Positions 44,102 through 52,743 of a DNA stretch of 64,000 nucleotides are shown here, one piece after another; within the stretch, counting starts at the first letter, position 1; every line of letters begins with the position of its first letter. The notes beneath the pieces are model-generated. The model was not told the origin of the DNA, searched no databases, and saw only the letters and a program-made list of their open reading frames with translations. Source of the stretch: Hellea sp. (GTDB taxonomy: Bacteria; Pseudomonadota; Alphaproteobacteria; Caulobacterales; Maricaulaceae); contig JABDKG010000040.1 of NCBI GenBank assembly GCA_013002305.1, forward strand, positions 62,001 through 126,000, read 5' to 3'. Both the position numbers and the translations under genes were made by a program.

Positions 44102-44890
44102 CTAGTTTTGCTCGCCGTCGAGCAGTGTTTCGGCCAGTTCGGTTAGTTTTTCCGGATTTTCCAGATGCGGCCTGAATTGCTCCATCCGGGTTTTGACATC
44201 AATTTCAACGGCATTGGCGGTAGGCGCTTCATATATGCGCTGCAAGAGAGCAGCGGCTTTCTTTTCATGACGGGACGCATCAAGGCTCAATAAAGAGGCG
44301 GTATAATTGCTGAGGATAATAATATCGTCGGGGCGCTTAATCAGCGCGAGTTCGTAATATTGAATTCCGTCGACTTCATTAGCCTCGAACATATCTTGTG
44401 CCTGCTCTTCGCCGGCTTCTCGAATGATGCCCAAATGCCAGGCACCCAGCAGCGCATCGCCGCGCGGATCGTCAGGGAAGCGCTGGCGAACTTCATCGAT
44501 GGCTTTACGGGTTTTCTTGGGTAGTTTCTTACGCCAGGCTCGAAACTGGCTGGAAGCCTGGGCTTCAAATCCGTAAGCAAGGGCGTACTGGACAAGAGCC
44601 TCATGAGAGGTCTGATCCATTTCCAGAGCTTTGGCCGCCAGTTTGCGGGCTCTTTTGGCTTCGTCTTTGCGGTCATCTACATAGCCGAGCAAGACTTTGG
44701 CGGAAATAGATTCGGCAGCTAGTGTCAGCCCATCGGCCGTTCCCATAGCTTCTCCCAAACTAATAGCGCTATCATATTCCCCGGCCAGCAGCAGCGCTCT
44801 TGCGTCTGCAAAGGTGAGCTCATCAGCGTGAGCGAACGAATAATTAAAGCCAAAAACAAGGGCGGCGAATAAAGCAAAGCGGCGCAACAT
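44102..44890 (-). CDS. exported TPR-like protein, unknown function
   Basis: A 262-residue protein with a signal peptide ('FALFAALVFGFNYSFAHADE', cleavage about residue 22). The mature protein is helical and repeat-like ('ADARALLLAGEYDSAISLGEAM', 'RKLAAKALEMDQTSHEALVQYALAYGF', 'YYELALIKRPDDIIILSNYTASLLSL'), matching degenerate TPR units, so it is probably a periplasmic binding scaffold. Partners are unknown. Convergent with the S24 regulator gene, seven bases apart. Confidence 0.78.
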   Translation of the reverse strand: MLRRFALFAALVFGFNYSFAHADELTFADARALLLAGEYDSAISLGEAMGTADGLTLAAESISAKVLLGYVDDRKDEAKRARKLAAKALEMDQTSHEALVQYALAYGFEAQASSQFRAWRKKLPKKTRKAIDEVRQRFPDDPRGDALLGAWHLGIIREAGEEQAQDMFEANEVDGIQYYELALIKRPDDIIILSNYTASLLSLDASRHEKKAAALLQRIYEAPTANAVEIDVKTRMEQFRPHLENPEKLTELAETLLDGEQN

Positions 44891-45231
44891 GGGCGAATAC
44901 TATCAAAAACGGACAGATTTTTAAACTGCGCAGAGCATTTGGCTTTATTCTAGGCAAAATTATACCCCGTCGCTCGGGCTAGGAAACGACGGGGCTATTT
45001 TTGTCGCACGTGGGATGTGCGGGGACGTGGGAATTAGGAAGGAGCGCCGCCTTTGCGGGGGGCTGGCTGGGAAAAGCAGGTGACGTTTCCTTCGCTAACA
45101 ATGACTTTATGGTCTCAGGAAAAGGCCACAAAAAGACCCAATTGTGACCATTTCGGGGCAAATTACTAACCAGAAGTTAAATAATGCCCTTTAGGCTTGT
45201 CACGACCTATAGCTTTGATAGTCTGTTTGTA
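44891..45231. other. 341-base gap with hairpins, no gene recognised
   Basis: The gap between the divergent TPR and DUF2794 genes holds a strong hairpin CCCCGTCG (44974-44981) / CGACGGGG (44987-44994 region) followed by CTATTTTT, a GC-rich block (45005-45060) and an AAGGAGCG motif, but no supported protein gene. A small RNA is possible: TTGGCT near 44939 and TATACC near 44971 could serve as promoter for the plus strand. It does not match the cores of SRP, 6S, tmRNA or RNase P RNA that I know. Confidence 0.35.
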
Positions 45232-45588
45232 ATGAGCGCGAAAATTGTCAATCTACCGTTGCCGCTTTCCTCCGGGCAAAACCGCGCGCCGTCACAAATT
45301 GCCTTTAACCGTCAAGAGCTTAGCCAGATTTTAAGCGTCTATGGCCGAATGGTCAGCGCGGGTCACTGGAAAGATTATGCGATGGATTTTCTGTCTGATA
45401 AAGCGGTGTTCAGCATCTACCGCAAGGCCAGCGAACATGCGCTCTACCGAATTGAAAAGATTCCGGCTCTGCGTAATCGGCAGGGTCAATTTAGCGTCAT
45501 TGCGCCCGGTGGACTGATCCTAAAGCGCGGTCACGAGCTCGCCGCCGTTCTCAAAGTCTTTGATAAAAAGAAGTTTCAGCTCCGATAA
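45232..45588 (+). CDS. DUF2794 protein
   Basis: A 118-residue protein of DUF2794, an alphaproteobacteria-specific family. 'IAFNRQELSQILSVYGRMVSAGHWKDYAMDFLSDKAVFSIYRKASEHALYRIEK' and 'VIAPGGLILKRGHELAAVLKVFDKK' cover the whole family pattern. ATG 45232 gives the usual family N-terminus (MSAKIVNLPLP); an ATG 48 bases upstream with AGAAG before it is the alternative. Function unknown. Confidence 0.9.
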   Translation: MSAKIVNLPLPLSSGQNRAPSQIAFNRQELSQILSVYGRMVSAGHWKDYAMDFLSDKAVFSIYRKASEHALYRIEKIPALRNRQGQFSVIAPGGLILKRGHELAAVLKVFDKKKFQLR

Positions 45589-45602
45589 AAGTTGATTTTT
45601 GT

Positions 45603-45634
45603 CAAAAAAAACCCGCCATCCACGTGGCGGGTTT
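45603..45634 (-). terminator. rho-independent terminator for the BI-1 gene
   Basis: A perfect 10-base stem AAACCCGCCA/TGGCGGGTTT with a six-base loop (45609-45634) is followed, on the minus strand, by a run of seven T (45611-45604). It ends transcription of the BI-1 gene (stop at 45660) and may also stop the DUF2794 transcript from the other side. Confidence 0.88.
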
Positions 45635-45659
45635 CCGTATTGTCACTTTTTCTAAGAGG

Positions 45660-46412
45660 TTAGTCGCTGAAAATACTCATAATGTTCAACAAAAACTGGA
45701 ACATATTGTAGAACGCGAGCAGTAGACTGGCGGCACCAAAAATGGAGACTTTATTCATCAAAGCTGTATCGCCGCGTGTGCCATAATACATCGACTTCAG
45801 GGCTTGTGTTTCCCAAGCGACCAGCAAGCCGACAACGATTAATCCGGCAACGCTCAGTCCGAGATGTAGGCCTGTGCCCATTTCGAACAGACCAAACATA
45901 GAGGCCAGATATAAAGCGATAATGCCGAAAAACACAGCGCCGGCAAATTTAGCAACGCCGGTGAGATCCATTTTAGCCGTATAGCCAAACAGGCTCATCG
46001 CGCCAAACATGGCAACCGTCATGAAAAATACTTTTGTCGCAAGTTCAAACAAGGCGGCTTCGCCAAGCCTTAGTCCGATTACGGCAAAAGATATTGAGAG
46101 CAAAGCTCCGAGACCGCCTGCCATGGCAAAGAGAAAAAGCACCAAAGATGACTGGCTCATACGATTAATATTGCGGCCAACTAATCCAAAAGCCAGCATC
46201 AGGACAATAATAACGCCTAAAAAGAGAAGCGGATTACCCGCGAGCTGCATCAGGATAGTGACATTCTCTATCAAATATCCAGAGAGAAAATAGGAAACAA
46301 CGCCGGCGAATGCCATTGCCAGTCCCATCCATCGATAAGTACCTACGAGAAAATTACGTAGGCCAATATCGGTTTCACCCGCACCCACGGTTTGCGGAAA
46401 ACGATCGGTCAT
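45660..46412 (-). CDS. Bax inhibitor-1 (YccA/YbhL-type) membrane protein
   Basis: A 250-residue protein with seven membrane helices of the BI-1/TMBIM family. 'LRNFLVGTYRWMGLAMAFAGVVSYFLS' opens the family match; 'FALFGAMSLFGYTAKMDLTG'-like segment 'MFGAMSLFGYTAKMDLTGVA' and the C-terminal 'IVVGLLVAWETQALKSMYYG' with 'ALMNKVSIFGAASLLLAFYNMFQFLL' carry the conserved Asp/Glu of the proposed pH-sensing channel. E. coli relatives interact with FtsH or act as leak channels. ATG 46412 has AAGGAG six bases upstream. Confidence 0.92.
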   Translation of the reverse strand: MTDRFPQTVGAGETDIGLRNFLVGTYRWMGLAMAFAGVVSYFLSGYLIENVTILMQLAGNPLLFLGVIIVLMLAFGLVGRNINRMSQSSLVLFLFAMAGGLGALLSISFAVIGLRLGEAALFELATKVFFMTVAMFGAMSLFGYTAKMDLTGVAKFAGAVFFGIIALYLASMFGLFEMGTGLHLGLSVAGLIVVGLLVAWETQALKSMYYGTRGDTALMNKVSIFGAASLLLAFYNMFQFLLNIMSIFSD

Positions 46413-46505
46413 AAAAACTCCTTGCATAACCAAATATGAGGGGAATATAGGGAAAAAACAAAAAATTACAAAATATTTCGAACTTAAAATTCAGACAGGA
46501 TTAAT

Positions 46506-47555
46506 ATGGAATTTCGACCCCTTGGGCGTACTAATTTAAAGGTCACATCTGTCTGTCTCGGAACCATGACTTGGGGCCAGCAAAATAGTGAGGCCGAAGC
46601 TCATGAACAGCTATCCTATGCCATCAGTGAGCGCGGTATAAATTTCATCGATACGGCGGAAATGTACCCGGTCCCGGGAGATCCGAGAACTCAGGGCCGA
46701 ACCGAAGAATATATTGGAAGTTGGCTCAAGGCGCGCGGCAAGCGCGATGATCTGGTCATCGCGTCCAAGATTACCGGCCGTTCGCAAATGGTCTGGTGCC
46801 GGGACAAGAATATAGAACCGCGCCATACCCGCGTCCAAATCGATGAAGCTGTCGAAAAGTCCCTACGCCGTTTTCAGACGGATTATATCGACCTATATCA
46901 GCTGCACTGGCCGGATCGCGCCATTCCTGGATTCGGGTTTCATGCATTTTATGATTATGACGCTGAAGACATGGTTCCACTGGAGGATATTCTGGAGAGC
47001 CTGTCCCGCCATGTTGAAAAGGGCAATATCCGCCATATCGGTGTATCCAATGAATATCCCTGGGCGGTAATGAAATTCCTCGCAATCGCCGAGTCCCGCG
47101 GCTGGCCGCGTATGGTCTCCAATCAATGTGTCTATAATTTGGTGTCGCGGCGCTTTGATTATTCCGCCGCCGAGATTGCGATGCGTGAGCAGGTCGGATT
47201 GCTGGCCTATTCTCCGCTGGCGCAAGGTTATTTGACCGGAAAATATGAAGGCGGGAAATTACCGGCCAAGTCGCGCAAAGCGCTATTTGGTGGATTTTTG
47301 GGTCGTTATGAAGGCCCGGGCGCGGCGGACGCTATCCAGGACTGTCTGGAGACGGCGCGCAATCTCGGTCTGACGCCAGCCCAGTTTGCGCTCAAATTCG
47401 TCGAGACCCGTCAATTTGTGACGTCCAATATTATTGGCGCAACAACGATGGCGCAGCTTAAAGAAAATATTGACGCTCATGAGATTGAGTGGACTTCCGA
47501 AATGGAACAGGAAAGCCGCCGGATACAAAAGGTCCACCGCTCGCCCTGTCCGTAA
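46506..47555 (+). CDS. aldo/keto reductase (Tas-like)
   Basis: A 349-residue NADPH-dependent aldo/keto reductase. 'MEFRPLGRTNLKVTSVCLGT' is the family start; 'GINFIDTAEMYP' holds the catalytic Asp and Tyr, 'DLVIASKITG' the Lys, and 'YIDLYQLHWPDR' the His. 'MYPVPGDPRTQGRTEEYIGSWL' matches the Tas branch of E. coli. AGGA precedes ATG 46506. The physiological substrate is unknown. Confidence 0.9.
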   Translation: MEFRPLGRTNLKVTSVCLGTMTWGQQNSEAEAHEQLSYAISERGINFIDTAEMYPVPGDPRTQGRTEEYIGSWLKARGKRDDLVIASKITGRSQMVWCRDKNIEPRHTRVQIDEAVEKSLRRFQTDYIDLYQLHWPDRAIPGFGFHAFYDYDAEDMVPLEDILESLSRHVEKGNIRHIGVSNEYPWAVMKFLAIAESRGWPRMVSNQCVYNLVSRRFDYSAAEIAMREQVGLLAYSPLAQGYLTGKYEGGKLPAKSRKALFGGFLGRYEGPGAADAIQDCLETARNLGLTPAQFALKFVETRQFVTSNIIGATTMAQLKENIDAHEIEWTSEMEQESRRIQKVHRSPCP

Positions 47556-47597
47556 GTTAAACTTGATAAAAGCTGCTGGGCAAAGACGCAGGAACAA

Positions 47598-48170
47598 ATG
47601 GAAACCTACAGATTATTTGCCGCTATCCGGCCAACCGAGCCTGTTATTGAAGCGCTGACCCGCCTGCAAAAAGGCGTGGATGGCGCGCGCTGGTCAGGCG
47701 CTGAAAAATTACATGTCACGCTTGGCTTCTTCGGCGACGTTAAAGGCGATCAGGCTGAACTTCTCGATCAAGAGCTTGCCAAAATCCGTCAAAGCGCGTT
47801 CTCCCTATCCCTTTCCGGTGTTGGCCATTTTGGCCGTGGTAAGCCCCATTCGATCTGGGCGGGGGTTGATGACAATCTGTCACTGTCGCAGCTCCATAAA
47901 GCTATCAAGGCCGCAGCCGAGCGCGCCGGTATTATTCTCGAGCGCCGGGATTACAGGCCTCATGTCACGCTGGCCTATTTCGGGGCCCATCCGGATATTG
48001 CACGCATTGCCAAGTTCGAAGCCCGCCACCATGATTTTAAGACCGCGCCCTTTATGGTCGATCAGTTCTGGCTTTATTCCAGCTGGCAACGCAAACGCGG
48101 TTCCAATCTCTATAAAGCCGAAGCCAGCTACCCGCTTTTGGGCCGAAAAGCGACGTCTTTTCCTAAATAG
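47598..48170 (+). CDS. thpR: RNA 2',3'-cyclic phosphodiesterase (2H family)
   Basis: A 190-residue 2H phosphoesterase. The two catalytic motifs are 'KLHVTLGFFGDV' (near residue 39) and 'RPHVTLAYFGAHP' (near residue 116); 'MVDQFWLYSSWQRKRGSNLYK' is the conserved end. ThpR opens 2',3'-cyclic phosphates on RNA ends, and was formerly called 2'-5' RNA ligase. It follows the aldo/keto reductase gene by 42 bases and may share its transcript. Confidence 0.93.
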   Translation: METYRLFAAIRPTEPVIEALTRLQKGVDGARWSGAEKLHVTLGFFGDVKGDQAELLDQELAKIRQSAFSLSLSGVGHFGRGKPHSIWAGVDDNLSLSQLHKAIKAAAERAGIILERRDYRPHVTLAYFGAHPDIARIAKFEARHHDFKTAPFMVDQFWLYSSWQRKRGSNLYKAEASYPLLGRKATSFPK

Positions 48171-48278
48171 AGGTACAGACCTCAATCGATTAGGGTGCAG
48201 TTTCTAATTTTTTTCCCTATCTCAAGCCTCAAGGACACCGGAATGAATATTCGGTTTTAATTTTGAAAGGACAAAACA

Positions 48279-48770
48279 ATGGCAACTGCAAAGAAAACAG
48301 CCAAGAAAACTGTCAAAAAGACAGCGAAGACAGCGAAAAAAGCAACAGCGAAAACTGTTGATACAGCTGAAAAGAACACACTCAACGTTATCGAGGCTGC
48401 TCGCAAAGGCGCTTTGGCATATGTTGGTCTTTACGGCGCAGCTTATGAGCGTGCGACAATGCGTTGGTCACAGCTTCGCGCAACAACTGACGGCCTGTTC
48501 GACCAAATGGTTGAACGCGGCGAAGTTATCGAGTCTAAAGCCGGCGACATGTTCAAAAGCACCCAAGCTAAAGTCTCAGAGCGTTTTGAAGAAGGCACAG
48601 AAAAAGTTAAATCTATCTTGCCAACTTCCGCCAATGACCGCGTTGAAGAGCTGGAAACAGAGATCAAAGCTCTGAACAAGAAAATTGTCGCTCTTGGCAA
48701 GAAGGCTACAACTTCAGCCAAAGCCAAAATGAAAACAGAAAAAACAACTAAAGCCAAAAAAGCTGCTTAA
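48279..48770 (+). CDS. phasin with Lys/Ala-rich tails (PhaI/PhaF-like)
   Basis: A 163-residue phasin. The N-terminal 30 residues and C-terminal 20 are Lys/Ala/Thr-rich (histone H1-like, AKKT repeats), as in PhaF, and could bind DNA. The middle ('LNVIEAARKGALAYVGLYGAAYERATMRW', 'LFDQMVERGEVIESKAGDMF', then a leucine-spaced helix 'RVEELETEIKALNKKIVAL') is the phasin helix that coats polyhydroxyalkanoate granules. AAAGGA precedes ATG 48279. Codon use favours AAA, CGT and GCT more than its neighbours, fitting high expression. A strong terminator follows, so it is transcribed apart from phaC. Confidence 0.85.
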   Translation: MATAKKTAKKTVKKTAKTAKKATAKTVDTAEKNTLNVIEAARKGALAYVGLYGAAYERATMRWSQLRATTDGLFDQMVERGEVIESKAGDMFKSTQAKVSERFEEGTEKVKSILPTSANDRVEELETEIKALNKKIVALGKKATTSAKAKMKTEKTTKAKKAA

Positions 48771-48793
48771 GCCGCTTTTAGTCTTTTAGGTTT

Positions 48794-48825
48794 AAAGCGT
48801 GGGTTTCAGACCCACGCTTTTTTTT
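48794..48825 (+). terminator. rho-independent terminator after the phasin gene
   Basis: An 11-base perfect stem AAAGCGTGGGT / ACCCACGCTTT (48794-48820) with a five-base loop is followed by eight T in a row (48818-48825). Confidence 0.92.
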
Positions 48826-48920
48826 GTCGCAAAATCATCTCGGGTAAAGCCGCGCCTTTACCTTGCGCCAAAAGCATAATCAGGTTTAATATTTATCGAC
48901 CTGCAAAATTAGGAATGATC

Positions 48921-50600
48921 ATGGCAAAAACACCAGAAGAAATCGGGAAAGAAGCTGCAAAAACCACGACTGCAGTCAATACGTTAGTGGGATTGCGCCG
49001 ATCAGATTTTGTGAAGTCTCTCGGAATTCTGGTTAAAACCGCTGCAAAACAGCCCAAGCCTTTCGCCAAACATCTCGGTCAATATGGCAAAGAGCTGGTA
49101 GAGATTGCCAAGGGCAACTCCGAAATTGCGCCGGATAGCCGTGATCGCCGGTTCAAAGATGAGACCTGGTCGAAAAACCCGGTTTACAAACGCGGCCTGC
49201 AAAGCTGGCTGGCAATGCGCAATGAGCTTAAGGGCTGGATTGAAGATAGCGGCGCGACCGAGCCTGATAAGGTGCGGGCCAATTTCATGCTCGACATTAT
49301 TATCGATAGCCTTGCGCCGACCAATACGCTGCTCGGTAATCCGGCGGCGATGAAAAAACTTTACGAAACCGGCGGAACGTCTGTGCTGCGTGGTCTTAAA
49401 AATGCCTATCACGATCTTCGCCATAATGGCGGCATGCCCAGCCAGGTTGACGGAACGCCGTTTAAGGTTGGCGAAAATCTCGCAACCTCCAAAGGTGCCG
49501 TCGTGTTTAAAGACGAGATGCTCGAGCTGATCCAATATCAGCCGACCACCGACCAAGTTTACAAAATTCCAATCATGATCATCCCGCCGCAAATCAATAA
49601 GTTTTACGCCAATGATCTCGCGCCGAATAAATCGATTATCCGGTTTCTGACATCACGCGGCTATCAAGTGTTTGCCGTCTCTTGGCGGAACCCGACGCGC
49701 CAGCACTCGCACTGGGGGCTGGCTAATTATGTTCAGGCGCTGATCGACGCGTCTGACGTGGTCAAAAAAGTCACGCGCTCAGCGCGGATCAATGTTTCTG
49801 GCGCCTGTTCGGGCGGAATTACGACGGCTCTGTTTCTATCAGAGCTGGCGGCGCGCGGCGATAATCGCGTTAATGCCTATTCACTGATGGTTTGCGTGCT
49901 CGACGGCAAGCGATCAGATAGTGAAGTCGGTATGTTTGTCACCGATGGTGCCATAGAAGCTGCCCGGAAACATAGCCGGAAAAAAGGTATATTGTCCGGC
50001 GACGAGCTTGGACGCTCCTTTGCCTGGATGCGCCCGAATGATCTGATCTGGAATTATGTGGTCAATAATTACCTCCTCGGCGAAAACCCGCCGCCATTTG
50101 ATGTACTTTACTGGAATAATGATACAACCAATCTACCAGCGCAGCTGCACTCTGATTATCTGGATATTTTCCTGGATAAGAGATTTCGGAAGGATACCGC
50201 CGTTGAATTTATGGGCAATATTGTCGATTTGAAAGCTGTTACTCAGGACGGGTTTATGGTGAGCGGTGTCACGGATCACATCACGCCGTGGAAGGCCTGC
50301 TATCGCAATGTGCATCTGTTTGGCGGCGAACTCGAAATGGTCTTATCGTCGAGCGGTCATATCCAATCTTTGTTAAATCCTCCGGGCAACCCTAAAGCCA
50401 AATATTTCACCAATCCTGAGTTTCCCGAAACGCCGGATGAGTGGGTCGCCGGGGCCGAGCAGGTCGAGGGTTCATGGTGGCCGCGCTGGGATCAGTGGCT
50501 CTCCATCCGCTCGGGTGAGATGAAAAATTCGCCGCGCTCTTTGGGCAATAAGGAATATGCACCGATTAAGAAAGCGCCCGGCTCTTACGTGTTTACCTAG
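48921..50600 (+). CDS. phaC: poly(3-hydroxyalkanoate) synthase, class II-like
   Basis: PhaC polymerises 3-hydroxyacyl-CoA into storage polyester at the granule surface. The 559-residue protein has the lipase-like box 'VSGACSGGITTALF' with catalytic Cys near residue 296, catalytic Asp in 'VSGVTDHITPWKACYRN' and His in 'LSSSGHIQSLLNPPGNPKA'. The GACSGG box and the GHIQSLLNPPGNPKA block are typical of the Pseudomonas class II enzymes, which use C6-C14 monomers, rather than class I (GxCxGG). ATG 48921 has AGGA six bases upstream. phaZ, a phasin and phaD follow in one direction. Confidence 0.93.
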   Translation: MAKTPEEIGKEAAKTTTAVNTLVGLRRSDFVKSLGILVKTAAKQPKPFAKHLGQYGKELVEIAKGNSEIAPDSRDRRFKDETWSKNPVYKRGLQSWLAMRNELKGWIEDSGATEPDKVRANFMLDIIIDSLAPTNTLLGNPAAMKKLYETGGTSVLRGLKNAYHDLRHNGGMPSQVDGTPFKVGENLATSKGAVVFKDEMLELIQYQPTTDQVYKIPIMIIPPQINKFYANDLAPNKSIIRFLTSRGYQVFAVSWRNPTRQHSHWGLANYVQALIDASDVVKKVTRSARINVSGACSGGITTALFLSELAARGDNRVNAYSLMVCVLDGKRSDSEVGMFVTDGAIEAARKHSRKKGILSGDELGRSFAWMRPNDLIWNYVVNNYLLGENPPPFDVLYWNNDTTNLPAQLHSDYLDIFLDKRFRKDTAVEFMGNIVDLKAVTQDGFMVSGVTDHITPWKACYRNVHLFGGELEMVLSSSGHIQSLLNPPGNPKAKYFTNPEFPETPDEWVAGAEQVEGSWWPRWDQWLSIRSGEMKNSPRSLGNKEYAPIKKAPGSYVFT

Positions 50601-50650
50601 GTAAACTTTTTGAAACAGGCGGGGCGGCCATAAAACAACACTGGACAGAC

Positions 50651-51538
50651 ATGACTGACTACCACCCAAACTTGCCGCGAATATTTTTTTCCAAAATAGG
50701 CAACCAACAACTCCGGACCGCAATTTGGGATGGGACGGATAAGGGGCAGGGCAAACGCACGCCGCTGTTGTTCTTTAATGGTATTGGCGCCAATTTGGAA
50801 ATCGCGCAGACCTTTGCCGATAGTTTCACAGGTCGGGATATCATTACATTTGATATGCCCGGTGTCGGCGGATCTCCGGATCCGACTTTTCCTTACCGGC
50901 CATGGTGGGTCGCAAGCGCGGCCAAAACTATTCTCAAGGAAAATGGCTATGACGAGGTTGATGTTCTGGGCGTGTCCTGGGGCGGCGGTCCCGCGCAGCA
51001 ATTTGCCTGGCAATATCAGGACATGGTTCGTCATTTGGTGCTCTGTTGCACAACCACCGGCGTCACCATGGTGCCGGGACGGGCATCGGCGCTCATTAAA
51101 ATGATCTCGCCTAAGCGCTACATGGATAAGGACTTTCTGACCAAAAACTTTGAAACGCTCTATGGCGACGCGACCAAAGCGGTCGAAGAGTTTTCGATCA
51201 ATATGATCCCGCCGAGCCTAAAAGGCTATCTTTATCAGTTGGGCGCTATGGCGGGCTGGTCCAGCCTCCCATTTTTACGCCGAATCAAAGTTCCGACCCT
51301 GATTATGATGGGCGGAAATGATCATATTGTCAGACCGATAAATGGACGTATGATGCACGCCATATTGAAAAACTCGACTTATCATGAGTTTGAAGGTGCC
51401 GGACATTTGTTCATGCTGACCCGCCGTAAAGAATTTATTCATGAGCTTCGAGTGTTTTTCGAAGAACCAGAAGTGCCGCTCCCGGAAATTGAACCGGTCC
51501 AGCTGCCATCTGTAACGGCGTCTTACGCTCACTTTTAG
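50651..51538 (+). CDS. phaZ: intracellular PHA depolymerase (PhaZ-like alpha/beta hydrolase)
   Basis: A 295-residue alpha/beta hydrolase. 'VLGVSWGGGPAQQFAWQY' holds the nucleophile Ser, 'LCCTTTGVTMVPGRASALI' and 'SPKRYMDKDF' match the medium-chain-length PHA depolymerase PhaZ of Pseudomonas, and 'GGNDHIVRPINGRMMH' and 'FEGAGHLFMLTRRKEF' give the Asp and His. It releases hydroxy acids from granules. Position directly after phaC is the same as in Pseudomonas phaC1-phaZ clusters. The ATG is at 50651 with no better alternative. Confidence 0.9.
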   Translation: MTDYHPNLPRIFFSKIGNQQLRTAIWDGTDKGQGKRTPLLFFNGIGANLEIAQTFADSFTGRDIITFDMPGVGGSPDPTFPYRPWWVASAAKTILKENGYDEVDVLGVSWGGGPAQQFAWQYQDMVRHLVLCCTTTGVTMVPGRASALIKMISPKRYMDKDFLTKNFETLYGDATKAVEEFSINMIPPSLKGYLYQLGAMAGWSSLPFLRRIKVPTLIMMGGNDHIVRPINGRMMHAILKNSTYHEFEGAGHLFMLTRRKEFIHELRVFFEEPEVPLPEIEPVQLPSVTASYAHF

Positions 51539-51547
51539 GAGATCATT

Positions 51548-52006
51548 ATGGCCAAGAAAAAGTCTGGAAAATCAAGTGACAAGTCGAGCGAGAAACGCTC
51601 AACCGGCGATGCGGCGCGGCGAATTTGGCTGGCCGGAATCGGCGCCTATGGCCGGGCTTTTTCGGAAGCTCAAGAGGCCCTTAAAGATGTCACCGGCAAC
51701 ACGAGCAAGGTTTTTGATGACCTGGTTCAAAAGGGCGAGATTATAGAATCTGCTGTCTCGAGCCGATCTAAAAAAATGATGGAAAAGGCAGGAGTTCCCG
51801 GATTTGACCTGGATGACCGTATTTCCAAAATGCGCTCGAGGCTTTCGCGCGGCGAAGATGTGGCCCAGGATCTGTCTGATCTTGAAAAGCGCGTCAACGC
51901 CATGGATGTGAAACTAGATAAAATTCTTGCACTTCTTTCCAAACCTGCGCCGAAATCCAAACCGAAAAAACCAACCACCACCAAACGCACAAGCTCAAAA
52001 AAATAG
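51548..52006 (+). CDS. phasin (PhaI family), granule-associated
   Basis: A 152-residue phasin, second of the cluster. A Lys/Ser-rich start leads to 'RRIWLAGIGAYGRAFSEAQEALKDV', 'VFDDLVQKGEIIESAVSSRS' (the PhaI/PhaF family core) and a heptad-like helix 'DLEKRVNAMDVKLDKILALLS'; the end is again Lys/Pro/Thr-rich. It lies nine bases after phaZ and three before phaD, with GGAGA in front of its ATG, so the four genes phaC-phaZ-phasin-phaD form an operon. Similar in plan to the first phasin, but the two are clearly different genes. Confidence 0.88.
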   Translation: MAKKKSGKSSDKSSEKRSTGDAARRIWLAGIGAYGRAFSEAQEALKDVTGNTSKVFDDLVQKGEIIESAVSSRSKKMMEKAGVPGFDLDDRISKMRSRLSRGEDVAQDLSDLEKRVNAMDVKLDKILALLSKPAPKSKPKKPTTTKRTSSKK

Positions 52007-52009
52007 CAC

Positions 52010-52648
52010 GTGCCCGAGCGCTCCAAAACAAAGACCCGGATTTTAAAAACAGCGCTGGAGCTGTTTAATAATGAAGGCGAAGCTCAGGTTAGCGCCGTCG
52101 ATGTCGCATCGGTTATGGGGATCAGTCCGGGCAATCTCTATTACCATTATAAGGGCAAGCCGGAAATTATCGCGGCGCTGTTTGAGGATTTTGAAGAAGA
52201 GATCGAACTGATCTTATCCGGCCCGATCAGCGAGCCGCTTAATCTCGCCGATAATTGGGTCTATCTCTATATAATTTTTGAAGAGATTTATGACTTCCGG
52301 TTTTTCTACCGTAATATGTCAGATATCTTGATGCGAATTCCGCAATTGCGCACTCGTTTCTCACGAATTTTGTCTCACAAAGAACAGACGGCGTTCTCGC
52401 TTATTTCCGATCTGGAAAAAGGCGGCAATCTGACATTCCAAGAAGGCGAAAAAGGCGCGCTCGCCGGCCGGATAGCCCAGCATTTCACATTCTGGCTCCA
52501 ATATCATGATCTGCGACATGAAACGACGCCGCCAAAAATATTAATTGATCAAGGCGTTTTCACGACCCTCATCCAAATCACGCCCTATTGGACCCGGGGC
52601 GATGGTTATTCAGAACTCTTGACCGAGTTTCTTGAGGGCCAGTCTTAA
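52010..52648 (+). CDS. phaD: TetR-family regulator PhaD-like
   Basis: A 212-residue TetR-type protein. The HTH 'ILKTALELFNNEGEAQVSAVDVASVMGISPGNLYYHYKGK' is followed by a ligand-binding domain with 'DNWVYLYIIFEEIYDFRFFYRNMSDILMR', characteristic of PhaD, which in Pseudomonas activates phaC and phasin promoters in response to fatty-acid metabolites. It starts at GTG 52010 just three bases after the phasin stop, so translation is likely coupled. Placement at the end of the pha operon supports the assignment. Confidence 0.88.
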   Translation: MPERSKTKTRILKTALELFNNEGEAQVSAVDVASVMGISPGNLYYHYKGKPEIIAALFEDFEEEIELILSGPISEPLNLADNWVYLYIIFEEIYDFRFFYRNMSDILMRIPQLRTRFSRILSHKEQTAFSLISDLEKGGNLTFQEGEKGALAGRIAQHFTFWLQYHDLRHETTPPKILIDQGVFTTLIQITPYWTRGDGYSELLTEFLEGQS

Positions 52649-52743
52649 ATTTCTTGTCAAATGTAAATGATATTTAATCTCCGGCTTTATTCTCTGTTAA
52701 GCAAAAATTGCTAGATGCTGGGCAATAAATAAAGGATTGCCCT

